Positions 23,691 through 33,830 of a stretch of DNA of 38,004 bases are shown here, piece by piece; position 1 is the first letter of the stretch, and every line of letters begins with the position of its first letter. The notes under the pieces were generated by a model, which was given only the letters and a program-made list of their open reading frames with translations, searched no databases and was not told the DNA's origin. Source of the stretch: Parvularcula sp. (lineage in GTDB: Bacteria; Pseudomonadota; Alphaproteobacteria; Caulobacterales; Parvularculaceae); NCBI GenBank assembly GCA_002704915.1, contig PAIP01000072.1, forward strand, positions 1 through 38,004, read 5' to 3'. The translations under genes and the position numbers were made by a program.

Positions 23691-25508
23691 GTGAAAGAAG
23701 GGAGCTGCAGGCGGACGGGCGCTTTTTCATCTCTCTTCCTCGTTTTTCTGGCCTGCCTTGCGCTTCTCCCCGCTGTTTCGCACGCGCAAACTCCAGCGGG
23801 CGGCGGCAATGACGCGCCTGCGGAAAAGCCCGGCGCCTTTTCCGCCCTGATGGACGCCATCGATTCCGGCAGCCGGATGCTCATCGACCAGATTCAGCCC
23901 GGCAAGGAACGCGATCTTGTCGACAATCCCCGTTTCAATTCCCAGGAAAGTCCGCGTCACAGCCTGATGACGATTGTGGAAGCCATGGCGCTCGTCGCAC
24001 GCGGTCATGAGTCTGTCGGCTATGAACGAGCCCTGAGGAGCCTGCCCGAAGGCGCAAGCCGGGAGGACGCGCGCAACATTCACGAAATTCTTCTGCGGCT
24101 GGGCCCTCTCTCTGCGGTGCAATTGCCGGGGCCGCGACAGGTCGAGGAATCCGGCGATAGGCGGTTTGAATTTTTTCCGCGCGGCGCGGATCACGCCTGG
24201 GTATGGGAGGCGGCGGACCCGCCCGCGGACGCTGTCATTGCTCTGGCGACGGGAGCGGACGGACGGTGGACGATGACCGAGCGCACCATCGAAGGCGCCC
24301 CCGACCTCCTCGAATCTCTCGCCGCCCTGCCGCCGCGCTACGACCAGTCGGATAGCGGTCAGCTTTTCCTCGAAGTGTTCGCCCCGCTCATTCAGGAGAC
24401 AGGGATCATCGGCTGGATCGCTTTTATCGCTGTGACCATAGGCGCAATCGCCGCCGGTATTTTATTTTCCAAAGCGCTTCATTGGGCCGCAAGGCGCGCT
24501 GAAAATCTCGATCAGCGTTTTATGGCCTCGACGCTGCGCGGCCTCGGCGTTTCCGGCGGGCTTGTGGTGTTCACTGCGATCTTTACGGTGGCGATCGGCT
24601 TTCTGGAGCTTGGCTCGGTGCTGCGCGGCCTGCGCTACGAAATTCCCCGCGTCTTCATGATCATCGCCTCGGCGATGTTTATCATCTCGCTGATCGACGT
24701 CGTTTCCGCTTTCGTTCGCGAACGCGTCGGCGAGGATGGCAGCCATTACGACCGCATGGTCGTCACCATGATCCGCCGCATTCTGCGCATTTTCATCATC
24801 GCCCTTGTCCTGATGTTCCTGTTTCAGAACCTTCTAGGCGTGAATATCGGGGCGCTGCTCGTCGGCTTCGGTTTCGTGGCGCTCGCGCTATCGCTCGCGG
24901 CGCAGGACACGGTGAAAAATGTTTTCGGCGCAGTCTCTGTATTCATCAACCGACCGTTTGTCATTGGCGACTGGATCGTCTTCAAGGGAGAGGCCGGAGA
25001 ACATATCGGCGTTATCAAAGACATTCAGTTGCAGGCGACCAAGCTGCTCGATTTGAACGGCAATCTCATCACCCTGCCGAATATGCTCTTTATCGACCGT
25101 GAGGTGCAAAACCTCTCCGCCCGCGGCCATATCCGCCGCGAAGTGAACATCGCCGTCCCTTATGGCGGGACGGCGGAAGACATCGACAACGCGATGGAGG
25201 CGATGCGCGAAGCCTTTAACGATCCGGATGTGATCGAGGACGCCATGGCCAAGGATCGCGACGGCGAGCCTCATGTAAGCTTTTCCGATTTCAAGGAAAG
25301 CTGGCTGGCGCTACGCGGTTATCACTATTATTACATGGGCGAAGAAGCCGAAACGCAACGCGAGACGGATCGCGGTTGGTTTTCCTATCTCGATCACTGT
25401 TCGCTGGTAAACCGCAAGATCGTTGAGAAGTTTCAGGAACGCGGCCTTGAATTCGCCTTCCCGACGCAGACTGTGGTGCTCGAAAAAGACGACCCCGGTC
25501 CCGCCTAA
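23691..25508 (+). CDS. MscS-family mechanosensitive channel, long periplasmic N-terminus
   Basis: A 605-residue protein with a signal peptide (about 1-32, ending SHA), an exported N-terminal domain up to about 230, several membrane spans (about 235-400) and the MscS pore and beta domain (GALLVGFGFVALALSLAAQDTVKNVFGAV, FVIGDWIV). The C-terminal cytosolic domain follows. Start is GTG at 23691, with AAGGAG overlapping the fabI stop, so it is translated in the same operon as the fab genes. Such channels release solutes on membrane tension; the extended N-terminus may sense the envelope. Confidence 0.85.
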   Translation: MKEGSCRRTGAFSSLFLVFLACLALLPAVSHAQTPAGGGNDAPAEKPGAFSALMDAIDSGSRMLIDQIQPGKERDLVDNPRFNSQESPRHSLMTIVEAMALVARGHESVGYERALRSLPEGASREDARNIHEILLRLGPLSAVQLPGPRQVEESGDRRFEFFPRGADHAWVWEAADPPADAVIALATGADGRWTMTERTIEGAPDLLESLAALPPRYDQSDSGQLFLEVFAPLIQETGIIGWIAFIAVTIGAIAAGILFSKALHWAARRAENLDQRFMASTLRGLGVSGGLVVFTAIFTVAIGFLELGSVLRGLRYEIPRVFMIIASAMFIISLIDVVSAFVRERVGEDGSHYDRMVVTMIRRILRIFIIALVLMFLFQNLLGVNIGALLVGFGFVALALSLAAQDTVKNVFGAVSVFINRPFVIGDWIVFKGEAGEHIGVIKDIQLQATKLLDLNGNLITLPNMLFIDREVQNLSARGHIRREVNIAVPYGGTAEDIDNAMEAMREAFNDPDVIEDAMAKDRDGEPHVSFSDFKESWLALRGYHYYYMGEEAETQRETDRGWFSYLDHCSLVNRKIVEKFQERGLEFAFPTQTVVLEKDDPGPA

Positions 25509-25531
25509 TCCTTTGCGACAAGGAGCAATTC

Positions 25532-25954
25532 ATGACCGCCAGCGATATTATTGAGCGCCTGAAGCTGGAACCGCATCCTGAAGGCGGCTGGTTTCGGGAG
25601 ACCTGGCGGGCCGAGACGAAAGACGGCGCGCGCGCGAGCGGCACAGCGATCTATTATCTCCTGAAAGCCGGCGAACGCTCTCACTGGCACCGCGTCGACG
25701 CCGCCGAAATCTGGCATTACTACGCCGGCGCGCCGCTGAAGCTGTCGATTTCCGAGGCCGGTCATTCGCAGAAAGAGTTGATCCTCGGCCCCGATCTTTC
25801 CAAAGCCGAAGCGCCGCAACTGATTGTGCCGCCGCATGCCTGGCAGGCAGCGGAAAGTCTTGGGTCCTACACGCTTGTGGGCTGCACCGTCTCGCCGGCT
25901 TTTGAATTCTCCGGCTTTGAAATGGCGCCCGAAAACTGGGCGCCGGAGAACTAG
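25532..25954 (+). CDS. Cupin DUF985 family protein
   Basis: A 140-residue single-domain cupin (Cupin_5/DUF985). The N-terminus LKLEPHPEGGWFRETWR and middle segment HWHRVDAAEIWHYY carry the metal-ligand His residues typical of the family, with the closing PPHAWQAAE turn. Function is not established; members may bind a metal and small molecule. AAGGAG lies before the ATG. It is 23 nt after the mscS-like gene and its stop abuts the convergent DUF5694 stop. Confidence 0.87.
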   Translation: MTASDIIERLKLEPHPEGGWFRETWRAETKDGARASGTAIYYLLKAGERSHWHRVDAAEIWHYYAGAPLKLSISEAGHSQKELILGPDLSKAEAPQLIVPPHAWQAAESLGSYTLVGCTVSPAFEFSGFEMAPENWAPEN

Positions 25955-26803
25955 TTACTCGCCTGCCGCTTTTTCGAGATAGGGCAGCGGGTCGACGCGC
26001 GTGAAGCCCGGCGTGTTCTCGGCGAAATGGTCGAGCCAGAATTTATGACCTGCGCCGTAGACGATCACCACCCGGTCGCCCGGCTTCGTCACTTGCACCA
26101 GCTTTGAAAAGATCTTGGCGTTGCGCATGAACCAGTAAGCCTGCAGCTCGGCGCCCGGCTGCGCCTCGCCGCGATCGAAGTAAAATGTGCGGTAGTAAAA
26201 ATCGGGGCTCGATAATTCGCCACCCGAATTGAACATCATCAATAGCTCGGCGACGGAGTTGCCTTCTTGCATGCCACTGAAATCAGCCATCAACTGCTGA
26301 ATATCTTCGATTTGCGTTTGTAGCGCTTCACTCTGACCCGTGGCCTCGGCATGCGCCATCAACTCGCCAAACGGGAAATAATCGGGCTCGCCGTCGCTCG
26401 GCTGTTCATCGACGCCGTAAACGCGCGTCACGCCCAGCTCATTCGCCAGCCGGTAGCCGATCTGGGTGCGCTCGTCAGGATTTTCTTTCAGCATTTCCGG
26501 CGTGAAAGCCTGAAATTTCGGATCGATATAATCCGGCGCCTCGGTGATCCGCTCCACCGCGATGACCGTGGGTTTGAACTCGGCGAGCGCCTCGGCCACG
26601 GCGGCGATTTCCGCCTGACGCTTGTCCGTCAGCATGTTTTCGATCTCGGCGTTGGCCACATCCTGACCGGGATTGCCCATGTGAAAGGAGCCCAGCACCA
26701 TCACCTGCACGGTTTCGGGCTCGGCTATTGAACTTTCAACAGGCGCCTGCGTCGCACAGGCCGAAACGGCCGCGAAGACCAGCGCGGCAATAATCTTTTT
26801 CAT
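25955..26803 (-). CDS. DUF5694 lipoprotein
   Basis: A 282-residue lipoprotein (VSACA, Cys near residue 16). The core begins VMVLGSFHMGNPG, continues with TVIAVERI and RVYGVDEQ, and ends VVIVYGAGHKFWL, the DUF5694 pattern with conserved His/Glu residues that suggest a hydrolase-like, TraB/Tiki-related fold. Function unknown. The start is at 26803, with AAGGGG 8 nt upstream and a lipoprotein signal following; the longer frame has neither. It is 111 nt past the DUF885 gene's stop on the same strand. Confidence 0.8.
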   Translation of the reverse strand: MKKIIAALVFAAVSACATQAPVESSIAEPETVQVMVLGSFHMGNPGQDVANAEIENMLTDKRQAEIAAVAEALAEFKPTVIAVERITEAPDYIDPKFQAFTPEMLKENPDERTQIGYRLANELGVTRVYGVDEQPSDGEPDYFPFGELMAHAEATGQSEALQTQIEDIQQLMADFSGMQEGNSVAELLMMFNSGGELSSPDFYYRTFYFDRGEAQPGAELQAYWFMRNAKIFSKLVQVTKPGDRVVIVYGAGHKFWLDHFAENTPGFTRVDPLPYLEKAAGE

Positions 26804-26914
26804 CTCACGTCCCCTTCTTTTCGTGCTGATCATGTTCGCGCGGAGACATTTCTGCGTATAGAGCCGAATCGGCAAACTGCTCGGCTCGCGCGGCGACATG
26901 ATTTCAGGATTTGC

Positions 26915-28813
26915 TTAAGCGCCCTGTTTTTCCTTGATCCACGCCGAGATCTTGCGGTCGAGCACCGGCAGCGGCATGGCGCCGGTGAGCAGCACTTCAT
27001 CGTGGAATTCACGTATATCGAAGTCAGGACCCAGCGCCTCTTCCGCCTTGTTGCGCAATTCGTTTATCTTCAGCATGCCGAGCTTGTAGGCGCAAGCCTG
27101 ACCCGGCCACACGGCGTAGCGCTCGACCTCGCGCGTCACTGAATCGCGCGTATCGCCGGTGACGCCCGCCATATACTCGATCGCCTGCTCACGGCTCCAT
27201 TGTTTATGATGAAGGCCGGTATCGACCACGAGACGCGCCGCCCGGAAAAGCTCCGACTGAAGGCGCGCAAGGTCGCCCATGGGATCGTCCGCATACATGC
27301 CCATTTCCGACGCCACCTGTTCGGCGTAAAGCGCCCAGCCTTCGGAAAATTCCGAATAGCCGAGCATGGTGCGGATCAGCGGCAGGCCCGCAGACCTTTC
27401 AAGGGAGCGCTGGAAGTGATGGCCGGGCACCGCCTCATGATAGGTCAGGGTTTTCAGCGTGTGCTTCGGCCAGTCGGCGGTGTTTTTGAGATTGATCCAG
27501 AAAATGCCGGGCCGGGAGCCGTCAAGCGGCGCCGCGGAATAGTAGCCGCCGGGCGATGAATCCTGTTCATAGACAGGAATGCGCCGCACCTCGACTTGTT
27601 GCGCGGGCAAGGTATCGAACCAGTCGCCAGCCCGCGCCATGATCTCATCCACTTGCGCGTTGAGATCGACCAGCATCTCCGCTTTTGCTTCATCCGTGTT
27701 CGGATAACGCATGCCGTCGCGCGCGCCGATCGCTGCAAAACGCTCCGCAACCGTTCCTTCGGTCAGGCCTTGCGCTTTCAGGATGGCGTCCATCTCGCCT
27801 GAAATACGTTCGACCTCGGACAAGCCCAGCTCGTGAACTTCATCGCCGCTCATCCCTCCGGCGCCGTAAGAGGACAGCGCCAGCGCATAAAAGGCTGCCC
27901 CGTCATCGCCGAGGCGCCAGATCCCTGCATCGGCGCTCGCCTGAAATTTCAGGTTCTCCAGCGCCGCCGACAACCGCGCATAGGCTGGGTAGACATTGGT
28001 CTCCACCATCTCGGCGGCGCGAGCGACAAGCGCGGCGCGGTCGTCATCGGATAGGCTTTCAACCGTTTCAAGCTTGGCGGCGAATGTCGCCACCAGCGGA
28101 TTGTCCGCTGGCTCGGACGCCGTAAACCCGGCGATAGAGTTGATGGCGCCGTCGAGCGCGAAGACCGGCGGGGTGACGAGCTGCGCGCCGTCGCCGGTCA
28201 CGGTTTCAATGGTCTCGTCAAAGACGCGCGAGAATTCGGAAAGACGCGAGATATAATCTTCCGCATCCTGCCGGTTCTCAAGGCTATGCTGCGTCAACAT
28301 CAGCCGCGGCAGGAGAAGGTGCGGGCCCGAAAGCTGCGTGACGAGATAAGGGCTCGCCGAGGCGTAAGGCGCGGCGCCGCCAAACGGAAACTGGTTGCGC
28401 CGGGCCGCCGTCTGATAGGCATCGCGCAACACGTCATAGGTGACGCGCGCCTGACCGGAAAGCGCGTCCCGGTCGATGCTGCGAATATCCTGCAGAAATT
28501 GTTCGTTAAGCGCGCGCACTTCCTCGAAGGCCGCAAAGCCGTAGCCGCCAAGCCGCGCGCGATAGCCTTCGCCAGCGATATCTTCACCGACGCCAAGAAA
28601 TGTCGCCAGTTCGGGAGAGGTTTGCAAAACCGCCGCCGCATGACGCGCCGCCATGGCTTCCAGCTGTTCGTTCGCCGTCAGAACAGGCGCTGACGCTTCT
28701 TCGGCCGCCGGCGGCTGCGTGTCCGGCGCCGCTGTCCGCTCGCCGCAGGCGGAAAGACCCGCCAGGGCAATGCCGCCCATTATAGCAAGCATCGGTTTCC
28801 TGAGATCGCGCAT
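26915..28813 (-). CDS. DUF885 family lipoprotein, putative metallopeptidase
   Basis: A 632-residue lipoprotein (GLSACG, Cys near residue 23). The zinc-site-like motif HEAVPGHH lies near residue 460, followed by FSEGWALYAEQ, both typical of DUF885, which resembles M3/M32-type peptidases. A periplasmic or outer-membrane dipeptidyl-peptidase-like activity is likely but unproven. The ATG at 28813 is favoured because GGGAGG lies 7 nt upstream; an ATG two codons earlier sits directly on that site. It is followed by the DUF5694 gene. Confidence 0.85.
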   Translation of the reverse strand: MRDLRKPMLAIMGGIALAGLSACGERTAAPDTQPPAAEEASAPVLTANEQLEAMAARHAAAVLQTSPELATFLGVGEDIAGEGYRARLGGYGFAAFEEVRALNEQFLQDIRSIDRDALSGQARVTYDVLRDAYQTAARRNQFPFGGAAPYASASPYLVTQLSGPHLLLPRLMLTQHSLENRQDAEDYISRLSEFSRVFDETIETVTGDGAQLVTPPVFALDGAINSIAGFTASEPADNPLVATFAAKLETVESLSDDDRAALVARAAEMVETNVYPAYARLSAALENLKFQASADAGIWRLGDDGAAFYALALSSYGAGGMSGDEVHELGLSEVERISGEMDAILKAQGLTEGTVAERFAAIGARDGMRYPNTDEAKAEMLVDLNAQVDEIMARAGDWFDTLPAQQVEVRRIPVYEQDSSPGGYYSAAPLDGSRPGIFWINLKNTADWPKHTLKTLTYHEAVPGHHFQRSLERSAGLPLIRTMLGYSEFSEGWALYAEQVASEMGMYADDPMGDLARLQSELFRAARLVVDTGLHHKQWSREQAIEYMAGVTGDTRDSVTREVERYAVWPGQACAYKLGMLKINELRNKAEEALGPDFDIREFHDEVLLTGAMPLPVLDRKISAWIKEKQGA

Positions 28814-28923
28814 CCCCATCCCTCCCTTGGGCCTTCCTGGGCCAAGCCGCTGTTTGGGGCGAAGCTTAGCGCGCCCCGCGCCGTCGCCAAAGGCTTGCGA
28901 CTTTTATCGCGGGCCGAAAAACG

Positions 28924-28958
28924 AAAAGCGGCGCCCGTTTGCCACAGGCGCCGCTTTT
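28924..28958 (-). terminator. Rho-independent terminator after pnp
   Basis: AAAAGCGGCGCC (28924-28935) pairs perfectly with GGCGCCGCTTTT (28947-28958), an extended 12-bp stem with T residues on both strands, about 27 nt past the pnp stop. On minus the T-tract continues as cgttttt. It separates pnp from the DUF885 gene. Confidence 0.8.
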
Positions 28959-28985
28959 GCGTGATTTTTAAGGCGGCTCAAGCGC

Positions 28986-31100
28986 TTAATCGCGCTCAAT
29001 CTCCTTGCCGGTCTCCTGATCGACGACTTTCATGGAAAGGCGCACCTTGCCCCGGTCGTCAAAGCCCAGAAGCTTCACGAAAACCTCGTCGCCTTCCTTG
29101 ACGACATCGGTGGTTTTCTCCGGGCGGCCGTCGGAGAGCTGAGAAATGTGGACGAGGCCGTCGCGGGCGCCAAAGAAATTCACGAAGGCGCCGAAATCCA
29201 TGGTTTTCACCACTTTGCCCTTGTAAATCTCGCCCACTTCCGGCTCGGCGACAATGGAGTGGATCCACTTGTATGCCGCGTCGATCTTCGCCTTGTCGCT
29301 GGATGCGATCTTGATCAGGCCATCGTCATTGATATCGACCTTGGCGCCCGTCTCCTCGACAATCTGGCGGATGATCTTGCCGCCGGAGCCGATGACGTCG
29401 CGGATCTTGTCCTTGGCGATCTGCATCGTTTCGATGCGCGGCGCGTAGTCGCCGAGATCGGCGCGGGCGGAATCGAGCGCCTTGCCCATCTCGCCAAGGA
29501 TATGCATGCGGCCGTCTTTCGCCTGGGCGAGCGCGGTCTTCATGATCTCTTCGGTGATGCCGGCGATCTTGATGTCCATCTGCAAGGACGTAACGCCTTC
29601 GTCAGTGCCGGCGACCTTGAAGTCCATGTCGCCGAGATGATCCTCATCGCCGAGAATATCGGAGAGCACGGCATAACGGTCGCCTTCGAGAATGAGGCCC
29701 ATGGCGATGCCCGCCACCGGACGCTTCACCGGCACGCCCGCATCCATGAGCGCCAGCGAGGAGCCGCAGACCGTCGCCATGGAGGACGAGCCGTTGGACT
29801 CCGTAATCTCCGAAACGAGACGAATGACGTAAGGAAACTCTTCCTGGGTTGGAATGACGGCCTTCATGGCGCGCCAGGCGAGCTTCCCATGGCCGATTTC
29901 GCGGCGTCCGGCGCCGCCCATGCGGCCGACTTCGCCGACCGAATAAGGCGGGAAGTTGTAGTGCAGCAGGAAGCTTTCCTTGTAGGTTCCTTCGATGGCG
30001 TCGATGAACTGCTCATCCTCGCCCGTGCCGAGGGTTGCAACGACCAGCGCCTGCGTCTCGCCGCGGGTAAAGAGCGCCGAGCCGTGGGTGCGCGGCAACA
30101 CGCCGGCTTCCGCAACGATGGGACGGACCGTTTTCGTATCGCGGCCGTCAATGCGCTCGCCCGTGTCGAGAATGCCGCCGCGAACAATGTCGGACTCAAT
30201 CGACTTGAAAGCGCCCGCAACCGCCGATTTCGACGGCGCGTTCTCGTCTTCCTCGTCACAGAGCGCTTCCACCGCCTTCGCTTTCGCTTCGGCAAGCGCG
30301 TTCTGGCGATCCTGCTTCACGACAATCTTGTAGGCGGCCTTGACGTCCTCGCCGACAACGCCGCGAACTTTTTCTTCCAGTTCGGAATTGTCCGGCGGCG
30401 TGAAATCCCAGGGCTCTTTCGCGGATTCTTCGGCAAAGCCGATGATAAAATCGATTGCTTCTTTCGCCGCCTTGTGGCCGAAATTGACGGCGCCGAGCAT
30501 GACGTCTTCGGAAAGCTCTTTGGCTTCCGATTCCACCATCATCACCGCGTCCGCCGTGCCCGCCATGACCAGATCGAGCTGGGTTTCCGGCATCTCATCG
30601 TTCTGCGGGTTCAGAACATAATCGCCATTGATGTATCCGACCCGCGCCGCGCCGATGGGCCCCATGAAGGGAACGCCGGAAATCGTCAGCGCCGCAGACG
30701 CCGCGATCATCGCGACAATATCCGGATCATTTTCGAGATCGTGGCTCAGAACCTGGCAGATGACGTTGACTTCATTCTTGAAGCCTTTGACGAAAAGCGG
30801 GCGGATCGGACGGTCGATCAGACGCGATGTCAGCGTTTCCTTTTCCGTCGGACGACCTTCGCGTTTGAAAAAACCGCCGGGAATGCGGCCCGCAGCATAG
30901 AATTTTTCGATGTAGTGAACGGTAAGGGGAAAGAAATCCAGATTCGGGTTCGGTTCTTTCGCAGCCGTGACCGCAGCGAGCACTGTTGTATCGCCATAGG
31001 TGGCGAGCACCGCGCCGTCGGCCTGACGCGCCACGCGCCCCGTTTCGAGGGTCAGCGTGCGACCGCCCCATTCCATCGATTTTTTCGTGATATTGAACAT
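28986..31100 (-). CDS. pnp: Polyribonucleotide nucleotidyltransferase (PNPase)
   Basis: A 704-residue phosphorolytic 3'-5' exoribonuclease, part of RNA turnover. Two RNase PH domains are followed by a KH domain ([15 protein letters not shown]) and an S1 domain ([20 protein letters not shown]...). The active-site region is [18 protein letters not shown]. The ATG at 31100 with AGAGAAGAG upstream gives the canonical length; the reading frame upstream does not continue the fold. In most bacteria pnp directly follows rpsO; here an SDR gene lies between. Confidence 0.97.
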   Translation of the reverse strand: MFNITKKSMEWGGRTLTLETGRVARQADGAVLATYGDTTVLAAVTAAKEPNPNLDFFPLTVHYIEKFYAAGRIPGGFFKREGRPTEKETLTSRLIDRPIRPLFVKGFKNEVNVICQVLSHDLENDPDIVAMIAASAALTISGVPFMGPIGAARVGYINGDYVLNPQNDEMPETQLDLVMAGTADAVMMVESEAKELSEDVMLGAVNFGHKAAKEAIDFIIGFAEESAKEPWDFTPPDNSELEEKVRGVVGEDVKAAYKIVVKQDRQNALAEAKAKAVEALCDEEDENAPSKSAVAGAFKSIESDIVRGGILDTGERIDGRDTKTVRPIVAEAGVLPRTHGSALFTRGETQALVVATLGTGEDEQFIDAIEGTYKESFLLHYNFPPYSVGEVGRMGGAGRREIGHGKLAWRAMKAVIPTQEEFPYVIRLVSEITESNGSSSMATVCGSSLALMDAGVPVKRPVAGIAMGLILEGDRYAVLSDILGDEDHLGDMDFKVAGTDEGVTSLQMDIKIAGITEEIMKTALAQAKDGRMHILGEMGKALDSARADLGDYAPRIETMQIAKDKIRDVIGSGGKIIRQIVEETGAKVDINDDGLIKIASSDKAKIDAAYKWIHSIVAEPEVGEIYKGKVVKTMDFGAFVNFFGARDGLVHISQLSDGRPEKTTDVVKEGDEVFVKLLGFDDRGKVRLSMKVVDQETGKEIERD

Positions 31101-31171
31101 ATTTTCTCTTCTCTTTCGTGATGCGCTCCGCGCGGATCGCGAAACGCCGTTGCATGAAGCCGGATAGTTTG

Positions 31172-31194
31172 GCGCCGCCCCTTTCGGGCGGCGC
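31172..31194 (-). terminator. Possible hairpin terminator after the SDR gene
   Basis: GCGCCGCCC (31172-31180) pairs with GGGCGGCGC (31186-31194) around CTTTC, just past the SDR stop and before the pnp start. No T-tract follows on minus, so it may be a weak terminator or processing hairpin. Confidence 0.4.
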
Positions 31195-31200
31195 TTGCGT

Positions 31201-31962
31201 TTATCTCGGCTGCATTCTGATGGCTCCATCGAGCCGGATCGTTTCGCCGTTCATCATCGTATTGCGGCAAATCTCCAGTGCGAGGGAGGCGTATTCTTCG
31301 GGTTTCCCGAGACGTTTCGGGAAGGGCACCATGGCGGCAAGCGCGTCCTGAACCTTCTGGTCCATGCCCGCCATCATCGGCGTCCAGAAAATGCCGGGCG
31401 CAATCGTATTGACGCGCACGCCGATATTCATGAGGTCGCGCGCAATCGGCAAGGTCATGCCCACAACGCCGCCTTTGGAGGCGGAATAGGCGGCCTGGCC
31501 GATCTGGCCGTCGAAAGCCGCGACCGAGGCGGTGTTGATGATGACGCCGCGTTCGCCGTCAGCCTGCGGATCGTTTTTTTCCATTTCCGCGGCGACAAGG
31601 CGGATGCAGTTGAAGGTGCCGACGAGGTTGATCTCAATCACGCGCTTAAAATGGTCGAGACGGTGAACGCCATTCTTGCCGACCGTTTTTTCAGCCGTGC
31701 CAATGCCCGCGCAATTGACGAGAATCCATGGGGATCCGTTCGCCGCGACGGATTTTTCAAGCGCCGCCTTGACGCTGTCTTCATCGGCGACATTGGTCTT
31801 GCAGAAAACGCCGCCAATCTCCTTGGCGTGGGCCTCGCCCTTGTCTTCCTGCAAATCCCAGATCGCAACCTTGACGCCTTCACCCGCCAGCGCAGCGGCG
31901 GTAGCGCCGCCAAGCCCGGAGGCGCCGCCGGTGACAATGGCCGATGTTCCGGAAAATTTCAT
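31201..31962 (-). CDS. SDR family dehydrogenase, 3-hydroxyacyl-CoA dehydrogenase type-2-like
   Basis: A 253-residue classical short-chain dehydrogenase. The cofactor motif [11 protein letters not shown] is near residue 11, the catalytic Ser lies in TASVAAFDG and Tyr-x3-Lys in [15 protein letters not shown] follows. The overall pattern resembles the HSD17B10/3-hydroxyacyl-CoA dehydrogenase type 2 group, pointing to fatty-acid or branched-chain beta-oxidation. It lies between rpsO and pnp on the same strand with a terminator after rpsO, so it is probably transcribed from its own promoter within 31963-31990. Confidence 0.88.
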   Translation of the reverse strand: MKFSGTSAIVTGGASGLGGATAAALAGEGVKVAIWDLQEDKGEAHAKEIGGVFCKTNVADEDSVKAALEKSVAANGSPWILVNCAGIGTAEKTVGKNGVHRLDHFKRVIEINLVGTFNCIRLVAAEMEKNDPQADGERGVIINTASVAAFDGQIGQAAYSASKGGVVGMTLPIARDLMNIGVRVNTIAPGIFWTPMMAGMDQKVQDALAAMVPFPKRLGKPEEYASLALEICRNTMMNGETIRLDGAIRMQPR

Positions 31963-31991
31963 ACCCTATCGTCTCCTCGCCCGGTCTTATG

Positions 31992-32019
31992 AAAAGCGCC
32001 GCTCCTTTGGGAGCGGCGC
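31992..32019 (-). terminator. Rho-independent terminator after rpsO
   Basis: On minus, GCGCCGCTCC pairs with GGAGCGGCGC (31996-32005 with 32010-32019) around a 4-nt loop and is followed by TTTT (31995-31992), just past the rpsO stop at 32030. Confidence 0.8.
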
Positions 32020-32029
32020 CGGTCGCCTT

Positions 32030-32299
32030 TTAGCGGCGCAGACCCAGTTCCTGGATCAGCTTCTGGTAGCGCGCTTCGTCATTGCGCTTCACATAGTCCA
32101 GAAGCCGGCGGCGCTGAGACACCATTTTCAAGAGCCCGCGGCGCGAGTGGTTGTCCTTCTTGTGATCCTTGAAATGCTCGGTGAGGTTCGCAATGCGCTC
32201 CGACAGGATCGCGACCTGCACTTCCGGCGAGCCTGTGTCGCCGTCTTTGTTGGCAAATTTTTTGATGAGTTCAGCCTTACGGCCAGCCGTAATCGACAT
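32030..32299 (-). CDS. rpsO: 30S ribosomal protein S15
   Basis: An 89-residue S15 of canonical length. It binds the central domain of 16S rRNA early in small-subunit assembly. Family motifs [14 protein letters not shown] and [19 protein letters not shown] are intact. GGAGAAA lies before the ATG. S15 commonly represses its own translation. In many bacteria rpsO sits between truB and pnp; here both neighbours are separated from it. Confidence 0.97.
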   Translation of the reverse strand: MSITAGRKAELIKKFANKDGDTGSPEVQVAILSERIANLTEHFKDHKKDNHSRRGLLKMVSQRRRLLDYVKRNDEARYQKLIQELGLRR

Positions 32300-32436
32300 C
32301 GCTTTCTCCGCGGCGCCCCTGGAAATGACGGCCCCGCCGGGACGCCGTCCAGCAGGGTCGGAAAAGATGGGCGGCTTATGGGGGAAAAGGGGGCGGGATG
32401 CAAGGGCGGCGACCCGCCCGGAGCGCTCAAATATCC

Positions 32437-33180
32437 TCAGAAAAACGAGCCTGAAAAGTTAATCACATTATGCCCGATTAGGGGGATAAGAACGCTGCCG
32501 GTGCGCTCTCGGACCCAGAGCAGGCCAAACCCGAAATAAGCAGTCACCACGATGAAAATCCAGCTCACGAAGGGCTTTCCGTCCTCGATCCCGACCCCAT
32601 GGCCGAGGCCGAAGAGCAGCGTCATCAGGAGCCCGGCGACGGTGATCCGCGCGCCCAGAAGGTTGAGTCCGCCTGAGGGGATCGCCGCCCCGAGCACAGC
32701 GAGAAACAGGCCTCGAAAGAACAACTCCTCATCGAGGCCCGGCATGGTCGCCTGATATAAGAGCCGCTCCGGCGACAAAGACCGTCCATCCGCCGCGAGC
32801 ATTTCCAGCCCGATTCCGCTCGCTGCCAGAAAGGCGATCATGATGAGCGCGGGAATGACTGACCCCGGTCGCTGACGCAGGGTGAAGCCGGCGCTTTCGA
32901 AGGAGACGGCTTTGGTCGCCATGGCGAGAACAGCAAACACGATAAGCGTCGTCGCAATCGCGGCGATCTTGCCGGCCCAGTTCCAGTCAAGCGCGCCCAC
33001 ATATTGCTCAAGCGGGATCAGCGGGCCGCCTTCCAGGATCGCAAGCGTGTAAGCCGCGTAAACGCCGATGGCCGTCAACAGCCAGCCGAAGCGAAGGCCC
33101 GAGACGCCAATAAGCCGGAAGAGCAGCGCCAACACGATTACCGGCGCCCACCACAGGGCAAGTGTCGCCGCAAGTTCCAT
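32437..33180 (-). CDS. CPBP intramembrane protease (Abi/CAAX-like)
   Basis: A 247-residue multi-pass protein of the CPBP/Abi intramembrane protease family. Its catalytic motifs are EELFFRG (motif 1), FGLGHG (motif 2) and [10 protein letters not shown] near the C-terminus (motif 3). About seven hydrophobic segments are visible. The ATG at 33180 with GGGAGAGG upstream is favoured over the longer frame. It is divergent from the second DUF2975 gene across 118 nt. Substrate and role are unknown; such proteases can process membrane peptides or bacteriocin-related proteins. Confidence 0.85.
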   Translation of the reverse strand: MELAATLALWWAPVIVLALLFRLIGVSGLRFGWLLTAIGVYAAYTLAILEGGPLIPLEQYVGALDWNWAGKIAAIATTLIVFAVLAMATKAVSFESAGFTLRQRPGSVIPALIMIAFLAASGIGLEMLAADGRSLSPERLLYQATMPGLDEELFFRGLFLAVLGAAIPSGGLNLLGARITVAGLLMTLLFGLGHGVGIEDGKPFVSWIFIVVTAYFGFGLLWVRERTGSVLIPLIGHNVINFSGSFF

Positions 33181-33251
33181 AAAGCCTCTCCCGCTGCATC
33201 GGGGCTTGCCAAGTCGGCGACGCCGCGTCACTGTCAAAAAGCGACATGAAA

Positions 33252-33280
33252 TTATCTAAATTCGATAATTTATTATCGAT
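33252..33280. promoter_or_regulatory. TTATCGA palindrome upstream of DUF2975 copy 2
   Basis: TCGATAAT-TT-ATTATCGA (33262-33279) is a perfect 8-bp inverted repeat, with a further TTATCT half-site at 33252. It lies 19 nt before the DUF2975 start in an AT-rich stretch and shares the TTATCGA core with the array at 12641-12711 upstream of copy 1. It may bind the Xre partner; this is inference. Confidence 0.5.
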
Positions 33281-33298
33281 TAAAGAAAGAAATGGCTT

Positions 33299-33820
33299 AT
33301 GTCAAGCACCCATGCCTGGCTGCAGCGAGCAAGCCTCGGCTTTCTCTGGCTGATACCGCTGATTGCCCTCTTCGCCCTCGCCCTGCCGGTCATTTATTGG
33401 GGGTTCGGCGGCTATAATTTCGGCGATAACACGCTGGTGCTGGCTGAAACCCCGCCGCGCGAGGACGCGCGGCTTTTAGGGTTTCTCGTCGGCGTTCCGG
33501 CAACGGCCGCCTGGCTCTACGCCCTCTACAGGCTGCAGCGGCTTTTCATGCAATTCCGCAAGGGCGAGTTTATCGATGCGCGCGGCGCACTTCATCTGCG
33601 AGCCTTTTCGCTTTTCACCATGCTCGCCGCCTTTTTCGACGTCGTCACATCGGGCGCGCGGCGCTGGGCCATGGGGGAGCATGACGCGCCCTTTTGGACC
33701 CATATCAACATCAACACCGAGCACATGTCTTTGATCTTCGCCGCAGGCGTCTTTTTCATGGTGTCGTTTGTGCTGGTGGAGGCGCAACGCTACAAAACCG
33801 AAACCGAGCAGTATCTTTAA
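33299..33820 (+). CDS. DUF2975 membrane protein (copy 2)
   Basis: A 173-residue DUF2975 protein with four membrane spans (about 13-33, 60-78, 103-120 and 142-162), of the same length and layout as copy 1 at 11514-12032 but clearly diverged. The loop between spans 1 and 2 is short and has GDNTLVLAE. The ATG at 33299 has only a weak AAGAAAG upstream. The Xre gene follows after 10 nt on the same strand. No short peptide genes precede it, unlike copy 1. Confidence 0.82.
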   Translation: MSSTHAWLQRASLGFLWLIPLIALFALALPVIYWGFGGYNFGDNTLVLAETPPREDARLLGFLVGVPATAAWLYALYRLQRLFMQFRKGEFIDARGALHLRAFSLFTMLAAFFDVVTSGARRWAMGEHDAPFWTHININTEHMSLIFAAGVFFMVSFVLVEAQRYKTETEQYL

Positions 33821-33830
33821 GGCGCGCAGC

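Noticed and set aside
29148-31121. A 657-codon open frame on plus across pnp
   Set aside because: It is fully antisense to pnp, whose protein is clearly conserved; low-stop antisense frames are common in GC-rich genes and its translation is Arg/His/Asp-rich without domains.
31195-31992. A 265-codon open frame on plus
   Set aside because: Antisense to the SDR gene and without family features.
33246-33353. A short ORF ahead of DUF2975 copy 2, as a match to the module 1 peptides
   Set aside because: It lacks a Shine-Dalgarno and membrane or signal segments, and overlaps the DUF2975 start.
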